In this document: piece by piece, positions 48,140-59,520 of the stretch
Layout of the letters: the number at the start of each line of letters is the position of its first letter
How positions within the stretch are numbered: the first letter of the stretch is position 1
Assembly (NCBI GenBank): GCA_965153355.1
Contig: OZ231127.1
Location: 69,998,001-70,062,000, forward strand
Direction: 5' to 3'
Origin: Flaccisagitta enflata
Lineage: Eukaryota > Chaetognatha > Sagittoidea > Aphragmophora
DNA: 64,000 bases
Position numbers and translations under genes: made by a program
The notes under the pieces: model-generated
Database searches by the model: none
The model's input: only the letters and a program-made list of their open reading frames with translations
What the model was told of the DNA's origin: nothing

Positions 48140-48519
48140 GGTTTCCTAGCTACACTTAAATAGTTTGGAAAAAAGTCGAGGAAACGAAGTTCCTTCGGTC
48201 TTTTTGAGTCCTGCAGAGTTTTTTGGATTTCCTTTTTTCTGAGGCGCTTGAGGAAGTTGGTTAGCTTTGGGGGCCAAATGGGACTACGTATGAAATTCAT
48301 AACCAAGAAAGTGCTAACTATCCTCTTTCAGATGGCGCAAAGCAGAATTCTTTGCGATCAATAGTTTTCGAGCCATGATTTTTGGAATCTTTTTTTATTT
48401 ATGCGCATCTTTCTCAGATTCCCTGGATATCAGTATTTTACATTGATCCTCATTTTGGGCCCTATGCAACATAAAGGAAATATCATCATGTTACGCAAAT
48501 TGACTCCAATTTTCAAGTT

Positions 48520-48521
<2 letters not shown>

Positions 48522-48602
<81 letters not shown>
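48522..48602. repeat. (CT)n microsatellite
   Basis: Perfect CT array. Confidence 0.97.
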
Positions 48603-48605
<3 letters not shown>

Positions 48606-48787
48606 TGGCAGACTGGGGCCTCCAAAGAAATTGATAACGTACAGTAGATGTCTTCTAGACTTAGAAATACGGGGGCCCTCATATCTTAAATACGATTTAT
48701 TAATTAAAATGAAACTGTGTGTGTATAATGCTTAAGACCTGAGGGGTTGACGATGGGGTATGGCAGCTCTGTGGATGAAAAACTTTC

Positions 48788-48986
48788 TTGAATACAATCA
48801 ATCAAATTCGTTTCATTTAATCAGTTTCAGAAGTTGGTCTGTTGGTTAACTCACTTCACTCCAGTTTTATCAGGTACAGATCTTTTTATTTAAGGTTCCA
48901 GGTTCGAATCCTTGGCTGGTTTTGCTATTCAAGCGAATAGATGAAGCTGAAATTCCGCAAAAAAAATGATTGTTCCTATAGTTTTA
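48788..48986 (+). mobile_element. SINE-like insertion with tRNA-like head
   Basis: Present in the left arm of L but absent from the matching place in the right arm (AAACTTTC followed at once by AGTACAGTGGGG), so it is a one-sided insertion of about 199 bp. It contains TGGTCTGTTGGTTAACTCAC, like a tRNA A box and D arm, and GGTTCGAATCC, a canonical B box, 70-odd bases apart. The T-arm stem is imperfect. Decayed tRNA or tRNA-derived SINE. Confidence 0.6.
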
Positions 48987-49258
48987 TACAGTGGGGTTCG
49001 TGGAATAACAGCCTAAACTGGAGGAAGGTATTTAAGTGTCTTAATTCTATTTGAAAAACTTGATATTTGAAATATAAGCTGTTCACTCGATGCTTTTGTC
49101 CCTGAGTTTTTCGGTTGCTATGGAAACCAAAATCATTTTTTCAAACATTTATAACCACTAAAATATCAATATTTTGAGAAATATTGTTAAGTTTCATTGC
49201 TCAAAATTAAATTTGCTACAACATTCCCACAGTATGTTCTGTACACTGCAAACCTTAA

Positions 49259-49461
49259 CAAGGCCGGATACACGGCTACCCCAGTCGCGTGCGGGTGGGC
49301 AGGGGCCATAATTGAGGTCAGCGGAGCATTTGGGCAGGAGCAGTAGGGCCAAAAACCCCATTAACGCCGAAAAAGTAAAGTGTGACGGACCGACGGACGG
49401 ACGGACCAACGGACGGACCGACAAAGCGGGGTGTAGAGTTGCGTAGCACGCGACTAAAAAA
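49259..49461 (-). mobile_element. Family A element nested in palindrome L
   Basis: AAGGCCGGATACACGGCTAC, CCCAGTCGCGTGCGGGTGGG, CATTTGGGCAGGAGCAG and GACGGACCGACGGACGG, ending in AGTTGCG-TAGCA-CGCGACT-AAAAAA. Full length. It lies in the left arm with no counterpart in the right arm. Confidence 0.9.
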
Positions 49462-50419
49462 GGAAACAAGTGTTCTATGAGATATTTCTCATGAAAAGAA
49501 AGACTTTTTGATATATTTTTTGTGAGTAATTGAAAGAGTGTCATCAAATGAAGCCAATGACACAAATCCCAATTATTTTGGATTTTATAGAAAAAAGAAG
49601 ATACAGTGTCAGAATCTGTGTATGAACTGTGAATATTACAAAAAATACTTAAAAGGGACTTCTTCTTATTTGATTTTGATCATTTGCAGGACAGGAAATC
49701 AATTATTATTATAGATCATTCGAAAGATATTCAAAAGAGCTTTCATTTGCCGCCAATCTCACATTTTTAGCTCACTTCGTTTAGACACAGTGAATGAAAG
49801 ACTGGAGAGTATTGATTTTCAAGTTTGAAAAGGCGCATTACGAAAATGTATCTGCTCAACTTCACACTAATGCCATTTCCAAACGAGTAAATCTAGAAGA
49901 CTGAGATTGGTCTAGAATGACAGATTTTTTGAAGATCTTTCAAATGGTCACTGATTTTGTTTACTTTCTTCTATTCAAACAGGGATATTGTAAGAGGGCA
50001 AAATGATCCCTCATTTCTAGAATTTGTTTGATGAAAAAACTCATTGTTTTGTCATTCATAAAAGGTTTAAATCAAGTGAAAACCTATCAAAATCCATGAC
50101 ATTCAGAAAGCCCTTCAAAAAATCTGTCATTTGAGCTGTTTCTGGAGTTACTAGCTAAATTCGTTTAGAAATTACAGTTTTGGCAAAATTTGTCCTATAT
50201 AAACCATGACAGCAAATCTATTGTTTTCCCACTTATGTCTTGATATGTTTGTCTTCATTTTGATATAAAATCCAAACAAATCACTCAAATTCAATGGGAC
50301 TGGTGGCAAATCATTCATTTTTTGAAGCTCTTTAAAACGCTCATGAATAACAATTTGATTTGTTGAATTTAAACCATGTAAAATCAGAATGAAAGTTGTT
50401 TCTTTTTTTATGAGTCGCA

Positions 50420-50521
50420 CTGTAAGAATATTGCTTGTTTGGCTGTTGCTAGGGGGCATCACACCTAGCAACCGCAAAATGATGCTCCCTAGCAATGGCT
50501 AAATGAGCAATATTCTTACAG
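50420..50521. mobile_element. 100-bp hairpin element
   Basis: CTGTAAGAATATTGCT...AGCAATATTCTTACAG, with an inner partly complementary pair GTTGCTAGGGGGCATCA and TGATGCTCCCTAGCAAT. MITE-like, too short to code. Confidence 0.75.
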
Positions 50522-50937
50522 GACATACTGTGGGAAAGTTGTAACAAATTTAGTTCTGAGCAATGTTCCCTGATAATATTTGTCAAAATATTGGTATTTT
50601 AGTCCTTTATAATTGTTCAAAAAAATAATTTTGGTTTCCATAGCAACCGAAAAACTCAGGGACAAAAGCATCAAGTAAACAACTTATATTTCAAATATCA
50701 AGTTTGTCAAATGAAATTAAGACACTTAAATACCTTCCTCCAGTTTAGGCTGTTATTCCACGAACCCCACTGTACTGAAAGTTTTTTTCCTAAGGTAAGC
50801 CGTATGGGGATACAATACTCCATCGTCAACCCTTTAGAGTTCACACATTACACCTGCAAAATATCAGCCCCCTCACTTTGCTAATACTCAGGTTATGAGC
50901 TCCCTCGTATTTCTAAGTCTAGACGACATCTACTGTA

Positions 50938-51545
50938 AGTAAATTTCATAATTCTCTTTCAATTGGCACCAAGCAGAATGCTCTCCAACAAATATCTTTT
51001 GCATTATGATTTTTGAAAGATATGTTTAAAAATGAATTCAAATTGAATTTTTTTCGATTTTTTATGATTTTAAGTAGGATCAATAAAGCAGTGTATTTAT
51101 GTTTGTTTGAACATGCACTTACAAGAAAACATGTTTGAGAGCATAGCTGCTCATCTGCGAGGGTTTTTTTGAGCATTTTAGCTCATCTGGCTCATCTAGC
51201 TCAATTTGTTTTGGATTTCAAATACAATGAATGAACACTCTGATACATGTTTAAGAAAGCAGGTAAAAGAAAGTATGTCAGTGAGCAGAGCTGCTCATCT
51301 GTGAGGGTGTTTTTTAAGAATTCTATCTCATTTAGCGCAATCTTTATTCATAATTTTGAATAGGATAAAAGAAGAAATGTTCTTATTTGAGCATACAAAT
51401 ACAAGAAAGCATGTCAGTGAGCATAGCTGGTTGTCTGGATGAGTGATTTTGAGTATTTTAGCTCATCTAGCTTATTTTGCTCAGTTCATTTTTTCTCAGA
51501 ATTCAGTGCAATCAATTCATACAATAGCTCTTGATTTAATCTAAT
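50938..51545 (-). repeat. Repeat M2
   Basis: Inverted copy of M1: TCTTTCAATTGGCACCAAGC then three diverged units with GAGCATAGCTGCTCATCTGC and TTTTAGCTCATCT...CTCAATTTG, ending TTGATTTAATCTAATA. It begins where palindrome L ends and stops where element E2 begins. Confidence 0.75.
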
Positions 51546-52052
51546 AACTAGTCATCCAAGGATCGCACATGGTCAGCGGTACCCGATGCCCTGCTTGGAG
51601 TGATCAGCTGAAGAAGTGGGTGAGAGCAGGGCAATGTCCTGTAGAACACAGAGGTGAATTTCCAGACATCCTGAGAAGGCCTTTGGGCTTTGGGGCTATT
51701 TTCCATGTTTTTCATTATTTTGTCTATTTTCCATGCTATCGGATCTGAATTCTGCATTTATTTCATAATTCTATCAATTTTCCATGTTATTTAGTAGGGA
51801 TTTCACATATTTTTAACTTCTGATAAATTTCCCATGTTATTCAATGAGAATCTCGCATTTTTGCATTTTTTGTCAATTTTCCATGTTATTCAATGGGAAT
51901 TTTGCATTTCTTCAATTTTCCATGTTATTCAATGGAATTTGAGGCTCAGAAGCTTTAGGGGGGGGACAGACGCACGGACGGACAGACGGACGTCTCGAAA
52001 TTCACCCCTGTGTCCTACAGGACATCGGCCCTTTGGGGCCGCTGCCCAAAAA
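51546..52052 (-). mobile_element. Family E element E2
   Basis: The tail AACTAGTCATCCAAGGATCG and GCCCTGCTTGGAG...GAGCAGGGC is at the left. The opposite end is ACCCCTGTGTCCTACAGGAC, then ATCGGCCCTTTGGGGCCGCT and GCCCAAAAAC. The left terminal repeat is shortened: the GCAGCGGCCCC part is missing after AGCAGGGCA. The interior is not GGCCTGAG-type but a TTTTCCATGTTATTCAATGG repetition. Confidence 0.85.
51700..51945. repeat. TTTTCCATGTTATTCAATGG-type units in E2
   Basis: Four to five irregular units of 40-60 bp around TTTCCATGTTATTCAATGG, apparently replacing the usual 21-bp core. Confidence 0.7.
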
Positions 52053-52656
52053 CAGGTCGCCCAAGGGCAATATACGGTCAGCGATACCCTTTGCCCTGCT
52101 TTGAGTGATTGTGAGTTGGAGTGAGGGGAAGCAGGGCAGCGGCCCCGAAGGGGACGAAGTCCTGTAGAACACAGGGGGACTTTCGTTTGTCCTGCCGTAC
52201 ATGGATGAGATGCTTCAAGAGCTTAAATTGAGGTCTAAGAAGGCTGATGTAAGGCCTGAGAATGCCAATTGGAAGCTTGAGAGGACTAACTTGAGGCCTA
52301 ATTTGAGGCATGAGAGGACAGGTTCGAGGCATGGGAATAACGATTTGAGGCCTGCAAAGCCTAATTTGAGGTCTGAAAGGCCAAGTTTGAGGCCTGAGAG
52401 GTCAGATTTGAGGCCTGAGAGGCCGGATTTTGGGGCCTTAGAGGCTGGAATTGAGGCCAGAGTGGCTGGATTTGAGGCCAGAGTGGCTGGATTTGAGGCC
52501 TGAGAGGCTGGGTTTGAGGCCTGAGAGGCCAGATTTTAGGCCTGAGGGGCCTGATAAGGGGGGGGACGAATGAACGAACTAACTAACTAACAAACGAACA
52601 AAAGTCCCCCTGTGTTCTACAGGACTTTGTCCCCTTCGGGGCCGCTGCCCAAAAAC
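52053..52656 (-). mobile_element. Family D element D4 (single-direction core)
   Basis: The tail AGGTCGCCCAAGGGCAATAT and GCCCTGCTTTGAG...GCAGGGC is at the left, directly after E2. Terminal repeats GGGCAGCGGCCCCGAAGGGG (about 52135) and CCCCTTCGGGGCCGCTGCCC (about 52631). The core has about fifteen 18-21-bp TTGAGGCCTGAGAGGCC-type units, all in one direction. Confidence 0.88.
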
Positions 52657-52661
52657 CATTT

Positions 52662-52731
52662 TAGTGACTGAGGATAAAAGCTTGGTGAAAAGTGACCAAG
52701 GCTTAGGACTTTTTCCTCAAGCTGCTGACCT
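52662..52731 (+). repeat. Short dispersed repeat O, copy 2
   Basis: TGACTGAGGATAAAAGCTTG, GTGAAAAGTGACCAAGGC and TTAGGACTTTTTCCTCAAGC. Starts six bases after D4 and matches 19399-19484 in reverse. Confidence 0.7.
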
Positions 52732-52863
52732 ATCGACAAATATACTGTCGGCTCGTCAGATGCCCCCTCCTATCACAAAACGCACCCTTTTGCAAGGACA
52801 AATCAAGAAATGCAAGGCGAACCCTCTTGGCCTGTATACCCGGCCTCATTTCCAGACTATCTA

Positions 52864-54615
52864 ACAGTGGCCAAAATAAAAACCGGACGCTCAGTTTTTC
52901 ATGATTGACTGAATACTGCACATACTTTTTACTTAAAATCCATGAGCATTATAAAGAGCTTCAAAAACTCTACAAATCTAGACCAAGCAGAAACTTCTAG
53001 CTTAAGTCGTTTTGAAATGAAATGAGATTGAAATTCAACACCCATTTTCTTGGAAGCAAATAACTGTGCCTGACAATAAGACACTTTTTGTTTCACATAT
53101 TGTGTACAGTACGATGGGAGCAATGACGACCCAGACTGGAGGATAGATTTTAGGTATCCCAATTTCATTCGTATCATAAAATATTTGAGATCTAGGCTAC
53201 TATCTTGGAAAAAAGAAAAGTCCAGGACGTTTTGCCATATTATAGTTTTGATATACATGATTTGATATGAAAATTGGTGACTGAAATGAAGCTGATAAAT
53301 AGGGCCAGCAAATAGTACCAAGCTGAGACTCATTGGGTTGTTCATTTAGATTTTACATCAAAATAAGTGAAAGTGTTGATTTCAGGAAATGGACACAAAA
53401 CTTGAATAGAATATAAATGCATGACATTTTGTTACAGTGTCGCTTTGATATGCAAAATTTGAAAGGAAAATCAGTGACCATTTTGAAGCTTTTCATAGAA
53501 ATTCATAGCTCTATCTGTTTAGATTCTACATCAAAAAGAATGAGAACATTGATTCTCAAAAATTGTAAAAAAATGTGTAGAGGTATTACTATTCAAAATG
53601 GCATTATACTTCTTACCAAGACATGCCCTTACAGATGCAAGCGGTTTTTAAACTCTAAAAAGGTTATTTTAAATACTGGGATGATGAAAATGGTCATTAT
53701 TCTATCACATTTGAAATCAAACCATTCCTTTGTCCAGCTTGGACTATTATTTTTTCCAAGATAGTATTTAAAGGTTGCTCTATTGAGTGAATGCATTTGC
53801 GTCTCCGAAACCTCAACTTGTGACTTGACCTCATCAAGACTTCATTTTTCAAGGTTCTAACCATTTTTTTTTTTTTTTTGATTGGGTGAAAGATTCTATA
53901 TAATTTTTTTAGAAAATCAGCTCAATCGCACCATTTTTACAGGTTTTACGGCTATGTTTAACAAATAAAAGTTATGCAAATTAATTTTTGGGCAAAACTT
54001 AAAATGGCCATAAAACCTGTAAAAATGGACCGATTAAGCTGATTTTTTTTTCAAAACCATGTAAAATTTTCCACCTGATTTATTGAGATAGGTTATAACT
54101 TTGAAAAATGAAGTCAAGTCGCAAGTTGAAGTTTGAGAGATGCAAATATTTTCATTCATTAAAGCAACCTTCAATTACCCTAGATCTCAAATATTTTATG
54201 ATACAAACAAAATTAGAGTACCTAAAATCTAACCTCCAGTCTAGGTCGTCATTGCTCCCATCGTACTGTACAATAAAGAAATCAAATAAATGGAATGAAA
54301 TTAAAGGTAAGATTGAAGTATTTTTAATTCCCTACAAGATGGAATCAAGCAGAAATCATGATTCTTATTCGTTTACAAGCTATATTAATTCAAAGTTGGT
54401 TAAGTTTGATTCCAGATTCGAGATTTCTGAGTGGTTATCTTTAAAGCATCATAACTTCTAAAGTTCTGAAGCTACAATGTTCTGTGAGAGCTCAAATGAA
54501 AGATATTTTGAAGTTCTTTGAAACCATCATGGATTTTAAGGGTTTATCTTTCTCAGTTACTGAGCATTTCTTGATGAAAAAACAGCGTCCGGTTGTTTTT
54601 TTTTTTGGCCATTGT
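52864..54615. mobile_element. Concentric palindrome N, outer pair
   Basis: Outer ends TA-ACAGTGGCCAAAATAAA and TTTTTTTGGCCATTGT-TA, then ACCGGACGCT and AGCGTCCGGTT. TA flanks at 52862-52863 and 54616-54617. CAGTGGCCAAAA is close in shape to Tc1-family ends. The outer arms run up to an inner inverted pair. No transposase frame. The 138-codon minus frame at 52929-53345 crosses the arm and shows no domain. Confidence 0.8.
53107..54268. mobile_element. Concentric palindrome N, inner pair
   Basis: Inner ends TA-CAGTACGATGGGAGCAA and TTGCTCCCATCGTACTG-TA, followed inward by GGTATCCCAATTTC-like and CTAGATCTCAAATATTTTAT complements. The centre lies near 53970 (GGTTTTACGG / CCATAAAACC). Confidence 0.8.
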
Positions 54616-54718
54616 TATTTTAGCTAGTTTGGAATGAGATGATACTCTCTCTGACTATCTAAGTGAAGTGCATATTGAGACAAAAATGTTTTAACTGAGA
54701 AATAGTCTTCGTCAATAC

Positions 54719-54940
54719 TAGAGATGCAGAAGCAGAAGCGGAAGCATAAGCGGAAGCGGGTGGAAGCGGTAGTTTGAGCATGGAAGCGGAAGCGGAAGCG
54801 GAAGCGCAATTTTGAAATCAAGTGGAAGCGGAAGCGGAAGCGAAAACTTTTTTTGATGCCTAATGGAAGCGGAAGCGGAAGCGAAAGGACATAATCAAGC
54901 TTCCGCTTCCGCTTCCGCTTCCGCTTCCACTTCAGATCCT
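54719..54940. mobile_element. GGAAGC-hexamer foldback R2
   Basis: TAGAGATGCAGAAGCAGAAG opens four clusters of GGAAGC units on this strand. After 54899 the hexamer is inverted (GCTTCC) and the element closes CCACTTCAGATCCT. The flanks GTCAATAC and GACAATAT match at 6 of 8 bases. It resembles R1 at 13539-13674. Confidence 0.55.
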
Positions 54941-55182
54941 GACAATATTTTGACAATAATCATGTCAGTTTTAATGATACTTATTTTAGTATAATTTATT
55001 CATTTTTTGGTTTTTTTTCTTCTCTTGGTGTTATCAAATTTTTTCTTATTTCTTTTGTATATTTTTCATTCATCTGTTTGTCTCTGTTTGTCTATCCTTT
55101 TATTCTTCTTTCGCTTTATCTGACTTTTTTCTGTCTGTCTGTATACCTCTTTCTGTCTGTCTGTCTGTCTTTTGCTCACTCA

Positions 55183-56670
<1,488 letters not shown>

Positions 56671-56720
56671 ATTAAGGATGTGGTATACCACGCCGATTTT
56701 GTGGTATACCACGAATTACC
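56671..56720. repeat. GTGGTATACCAC palindromes
   Basis: Two perfect 12-bp palindromes GTGGTATACCAC (about 56679 and 56701), 22 bp apart, related to the array at 56873-56995. Confidence 0.8.
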
Positions 56721-56872
56721 ACAACGGTTTTTTGGGTTTCACATTGGTGCAACTGATACTATACGTAGGATAACGACTATTAAGTAACCAACACACATTA
56801 CTGCATCGATTGGTAATGAATGAAGCCAGTATTACTCTCGTTTTAAAAATCATACCACAAATACCACAAACA

Positions 56873-56992
56873 TTGTGTGGTAATACCACAGATCTTATGT
56901 GGTAATACCACGGACCTTTTGTGGTAATACCACGGATCTCATGTGGTAATACCACGGAAGTTGTGTGGTATATACCAAATGTGGTTTACCAC

Positions 56993-56995
<3 letters not shown>
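56873..56995. repeat. 22-bp array with GTGGTAATACCAC
   Basis: About five units of TGTGGTAATACCACGGATCT plus two bases, each centred on a GTGGTAATACCAC dyad. The units diverge only in the spacer (CAGATCTTA, CGGACCTTT, CGGATCTCA, CGGAAGTTG). The array ends TGTGGTTTACCACAGG against (CAA)n. Confidence 0.88.
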
Positions 56996-56999
<4 letters not shown>

Positions 57000-57078
<79 letters not shown>

Positions 57079-57185
57079 GCCAAAGCAGCAGCAGCAACAT
57101 TCACCTTTATTGGATGTCTGTGTCTCAAATGGCGACGACAAAGACGCCGACAAAGATGACAACAACAACAACAACAACAACAACA
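57000..57185. repeat. (CAA)n arrays
   Basis: CAA at 57000-57079 and 57157-57185 with unique sequence between. Read as poly-Gln, poly-Asn or poly-Thr. Confidence 0.95.
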
Positions 57186-57248
57186 TGACGACAACAACAC
57201 GACAACAACATCAACAACACAACAACAACCAACGGGAAGCATCAGAAG

Positions 57249-57300
57249 GCAACATTTACTACTAAAGGCGGTTCTCGCCGTAGGTAAAAAGTCGTAAATG
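57249..57300 (-). repeat. Short dispersed repeat O, copy 3 (partial)
   Basis: On the minus strand GCATTTACGACTTTTTACCT then ACGGCGAGAACCGCC aligns with the distal half of the copy at 19399-19484. Confidence 0.5.
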
Positions 57301-57302
57301 CT

Positions 57303-57950
<648 letters not shown>

Positions 57951-58111
57951 TTTTTAGTCGCTGACAAGCGACTCTACACCTCGCTATGTCGGTCGGTAGG
58001 TTGGTCGGTCTGTCGATCTGTCCGTCACAATTTTGAATTCCAGGCAGTTTTTGCATTACTTCTCCTGCCCAACCATCCGCGACTGTCTTGTCGTGTATCC
58101 GGCCGTGTTTA
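57951..58111 (+). mobile_element. Family A element, AGTCGCT hairpin variant
   Basis: TTTTTAGTCGCT-GACA-AGCGACT then CTACACCTCGCTATGTCGG, GGTCGGTAGGTTGGTCGG, CTTCTCCTGCCCAACC and TCGTGTATCCGGCCGTG. The seventh hairpin pair is T-A where most copies have G-C, and both sides changed. Confidence 0.88.
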
Positions 58112-58400
58112 ATACACTTGCAGTGTCCCCAAGTTAGCTACTTAGTAGCTAGATCTGGATAGTAATTAAGGTCACTCTCATCTCATTATGAATCTAGGTC
58201 AAAAGTCACAGTACAGGTTTTTTTGCAGTTTTTCATAGTTTGAGAATTGTTTGAATTATAACATCGCTCATGAAATCTTGTCAAGAGCACTTTTTGAGAA
58301 ATTTGAAAAAAAAAAAATTTTTAACCTTATTTTGAATATTTATCTTTTGAAGTTATCCAAACTTCTTTTCTGTTAGTAAATTTGAAATATTGCACTACAC
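58112..58400. other. Unassigned AT-rich sequence
   Basis: No feature recognised. Confidence 0.4.
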
Positions 58401-58602
58401 TTTTTTAGTTGCGTGCTACGCGACTCTACACCCCGCTTTGGCGGTCTGTCCATCAGTCTGTTGGTCCATCTGTCACACTACTTTTTTTGGGTTTTTAGGA
58501 TTTTTGGCTTCACTGCTCCTGCCCAAATGATCTGGTGACCTCAATTACAGCCCCTGCCCACCCTCACGCGACTGGGGTAGCCGTGTATCCGGCCTTTTTT
58601 TT
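58401..58602 (+). mobile_element. Family A element, full-length reference
   Basis: TTTTTTAGTTGCG-TGCTA-CGCGACT then CTACACCCCGCTTTGGCGG, GTCTGTTGGTCCATCTG, CACTGCTCCTGCCCAAATGA, CCCCTGCCCACCCTCACGCG, ACTGGGGTAGCCGTGTATCC and GGCC followed by poly-T. Confidence 0.92.
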
Positions 58603-58924
58603 ATAAGCCCCTCATCTATAAGCAGACCAGCCTCAGATATTGGAAAGATTTAAGCACATAACTAAGCACGCTCCAGATTTGTAAATCAAAAAAAATTTGT
58701 GGTGAATTTACAAAAAGATGCTAATCTTTAAACTTTTTTAGTTGAAATCTTAAAAAAACCAATGGAAACTTTAATAGATATTGAATTATCAATAATATTA
58801 ATTTGTCAGTAAATTCAGGATTTTGATACTGATGAATATTATTGAATTTCTAATAATATATAAGGATATTATTGCTCAGATACCATTGCTAATAAGAATT
58901 TCTTGCTGTAACAGAAATCACAAA
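58603..58924. other. Unassigned AT-rich sequence
   Basis: No feature recognised. Confidence 0.4.
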
Positions 58925-59124
58925 AAAACAAAGCCGGATACACGGCTACCCCAGTTGCGTGTGGGGGGTAGGGGCCGTATTTGAGGTCACTTGATTGTTT
59001 GGAGCAGCAAGGCCAAAGACCGCAAAAAAAAAAAAAATAGTGTGACGGATGGACGGATGGACGGACGGATGGACAGATGGACTGACAAAGCGGGATGTAG
59101 TCACATAGCACGCGACTAAAAAAA
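58925..59124 (-). mobile_element. Family A element
   Basis: AAACAAAGCCGGATACACGG, CTACCCCAGTTGCGTGTGGG and GATGGACGGATGGACGGACG, with the other end GTAGTCACATAGCACGCGACT then AAAAAAA. Inverted relative to the copy 320 bp upstream. Confidence 0.9.
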
Positions 59125-59520
59125 CATGAAATATACCATAAAATATATCATGAAATATAATATAGAATATATCATACATATCTAAAAATCTAAGAATCTA
59201 AAAAATTCTTTTAGTAAATCAAGATACGAATCTCATCCCATGGTTTATATGAAAATAGAACAAAATATATTCATTATTTTATTTTGTACTATATTTTATT
59301 CTAAACTGTACAATACTTTATGCTATACTGTTTTCTATACTTTACTATGTACTTTGTTCTATACTGAATACGATAATTACTAACCAATAAATGATAAGCA
59401 CGCATTTAAGTACACTTCATCCTCGAAAATGAGATTTAGCTAAGCACGCTCAGCCTCAGCAAAAAATAGTGCGTGTTTATGAAAAAAAATATATATATCA
59501 GACTGGGCCGTAGGACCCTT
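59125..59520. other. AT-rich sequence with ACTATATT-like words
   Basis: Loose repetition of TACTWTRTTYTATACT between 59285 and 59365. No gene recognised. Confidence 0.45.

Larger units (their letters stand above)
48989..50772. mobile_element. Concentric palindrome L, inner pair
   Basis: Inner ends TA-CAGTGGGGTTCGTGGAA and TTCCACGAACCCCACTG-TA, with arms of over 200 bp (GGAGGAAGGTATTTAAG, GAGTTTTTCGGTTGCTATGG). Nearer the centre TGACAGATTTTTTGAAG (about 49919) is inverted at about 50112. A Tc1-like TIR shape. No transposase frame. Confidence 0.8.
48642..50935. mobile_element. Concentric palindrome L, outer pair
   Basis: Outer ends TA-CAGTAGATGTCTTCTAG and CTAGACGACATCTACTG-TA, with a TA on each side (48640-48641, 50936-50937). 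The outer arms (GGGTTGACGATGG...AAACTTTC) continue on both sides up to an inner inverted pair at about 48989 and 50772. CAGT ends beside TA resemble Tc1-like elements. The left arm has gained two insertions. Confidence 0.8.
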
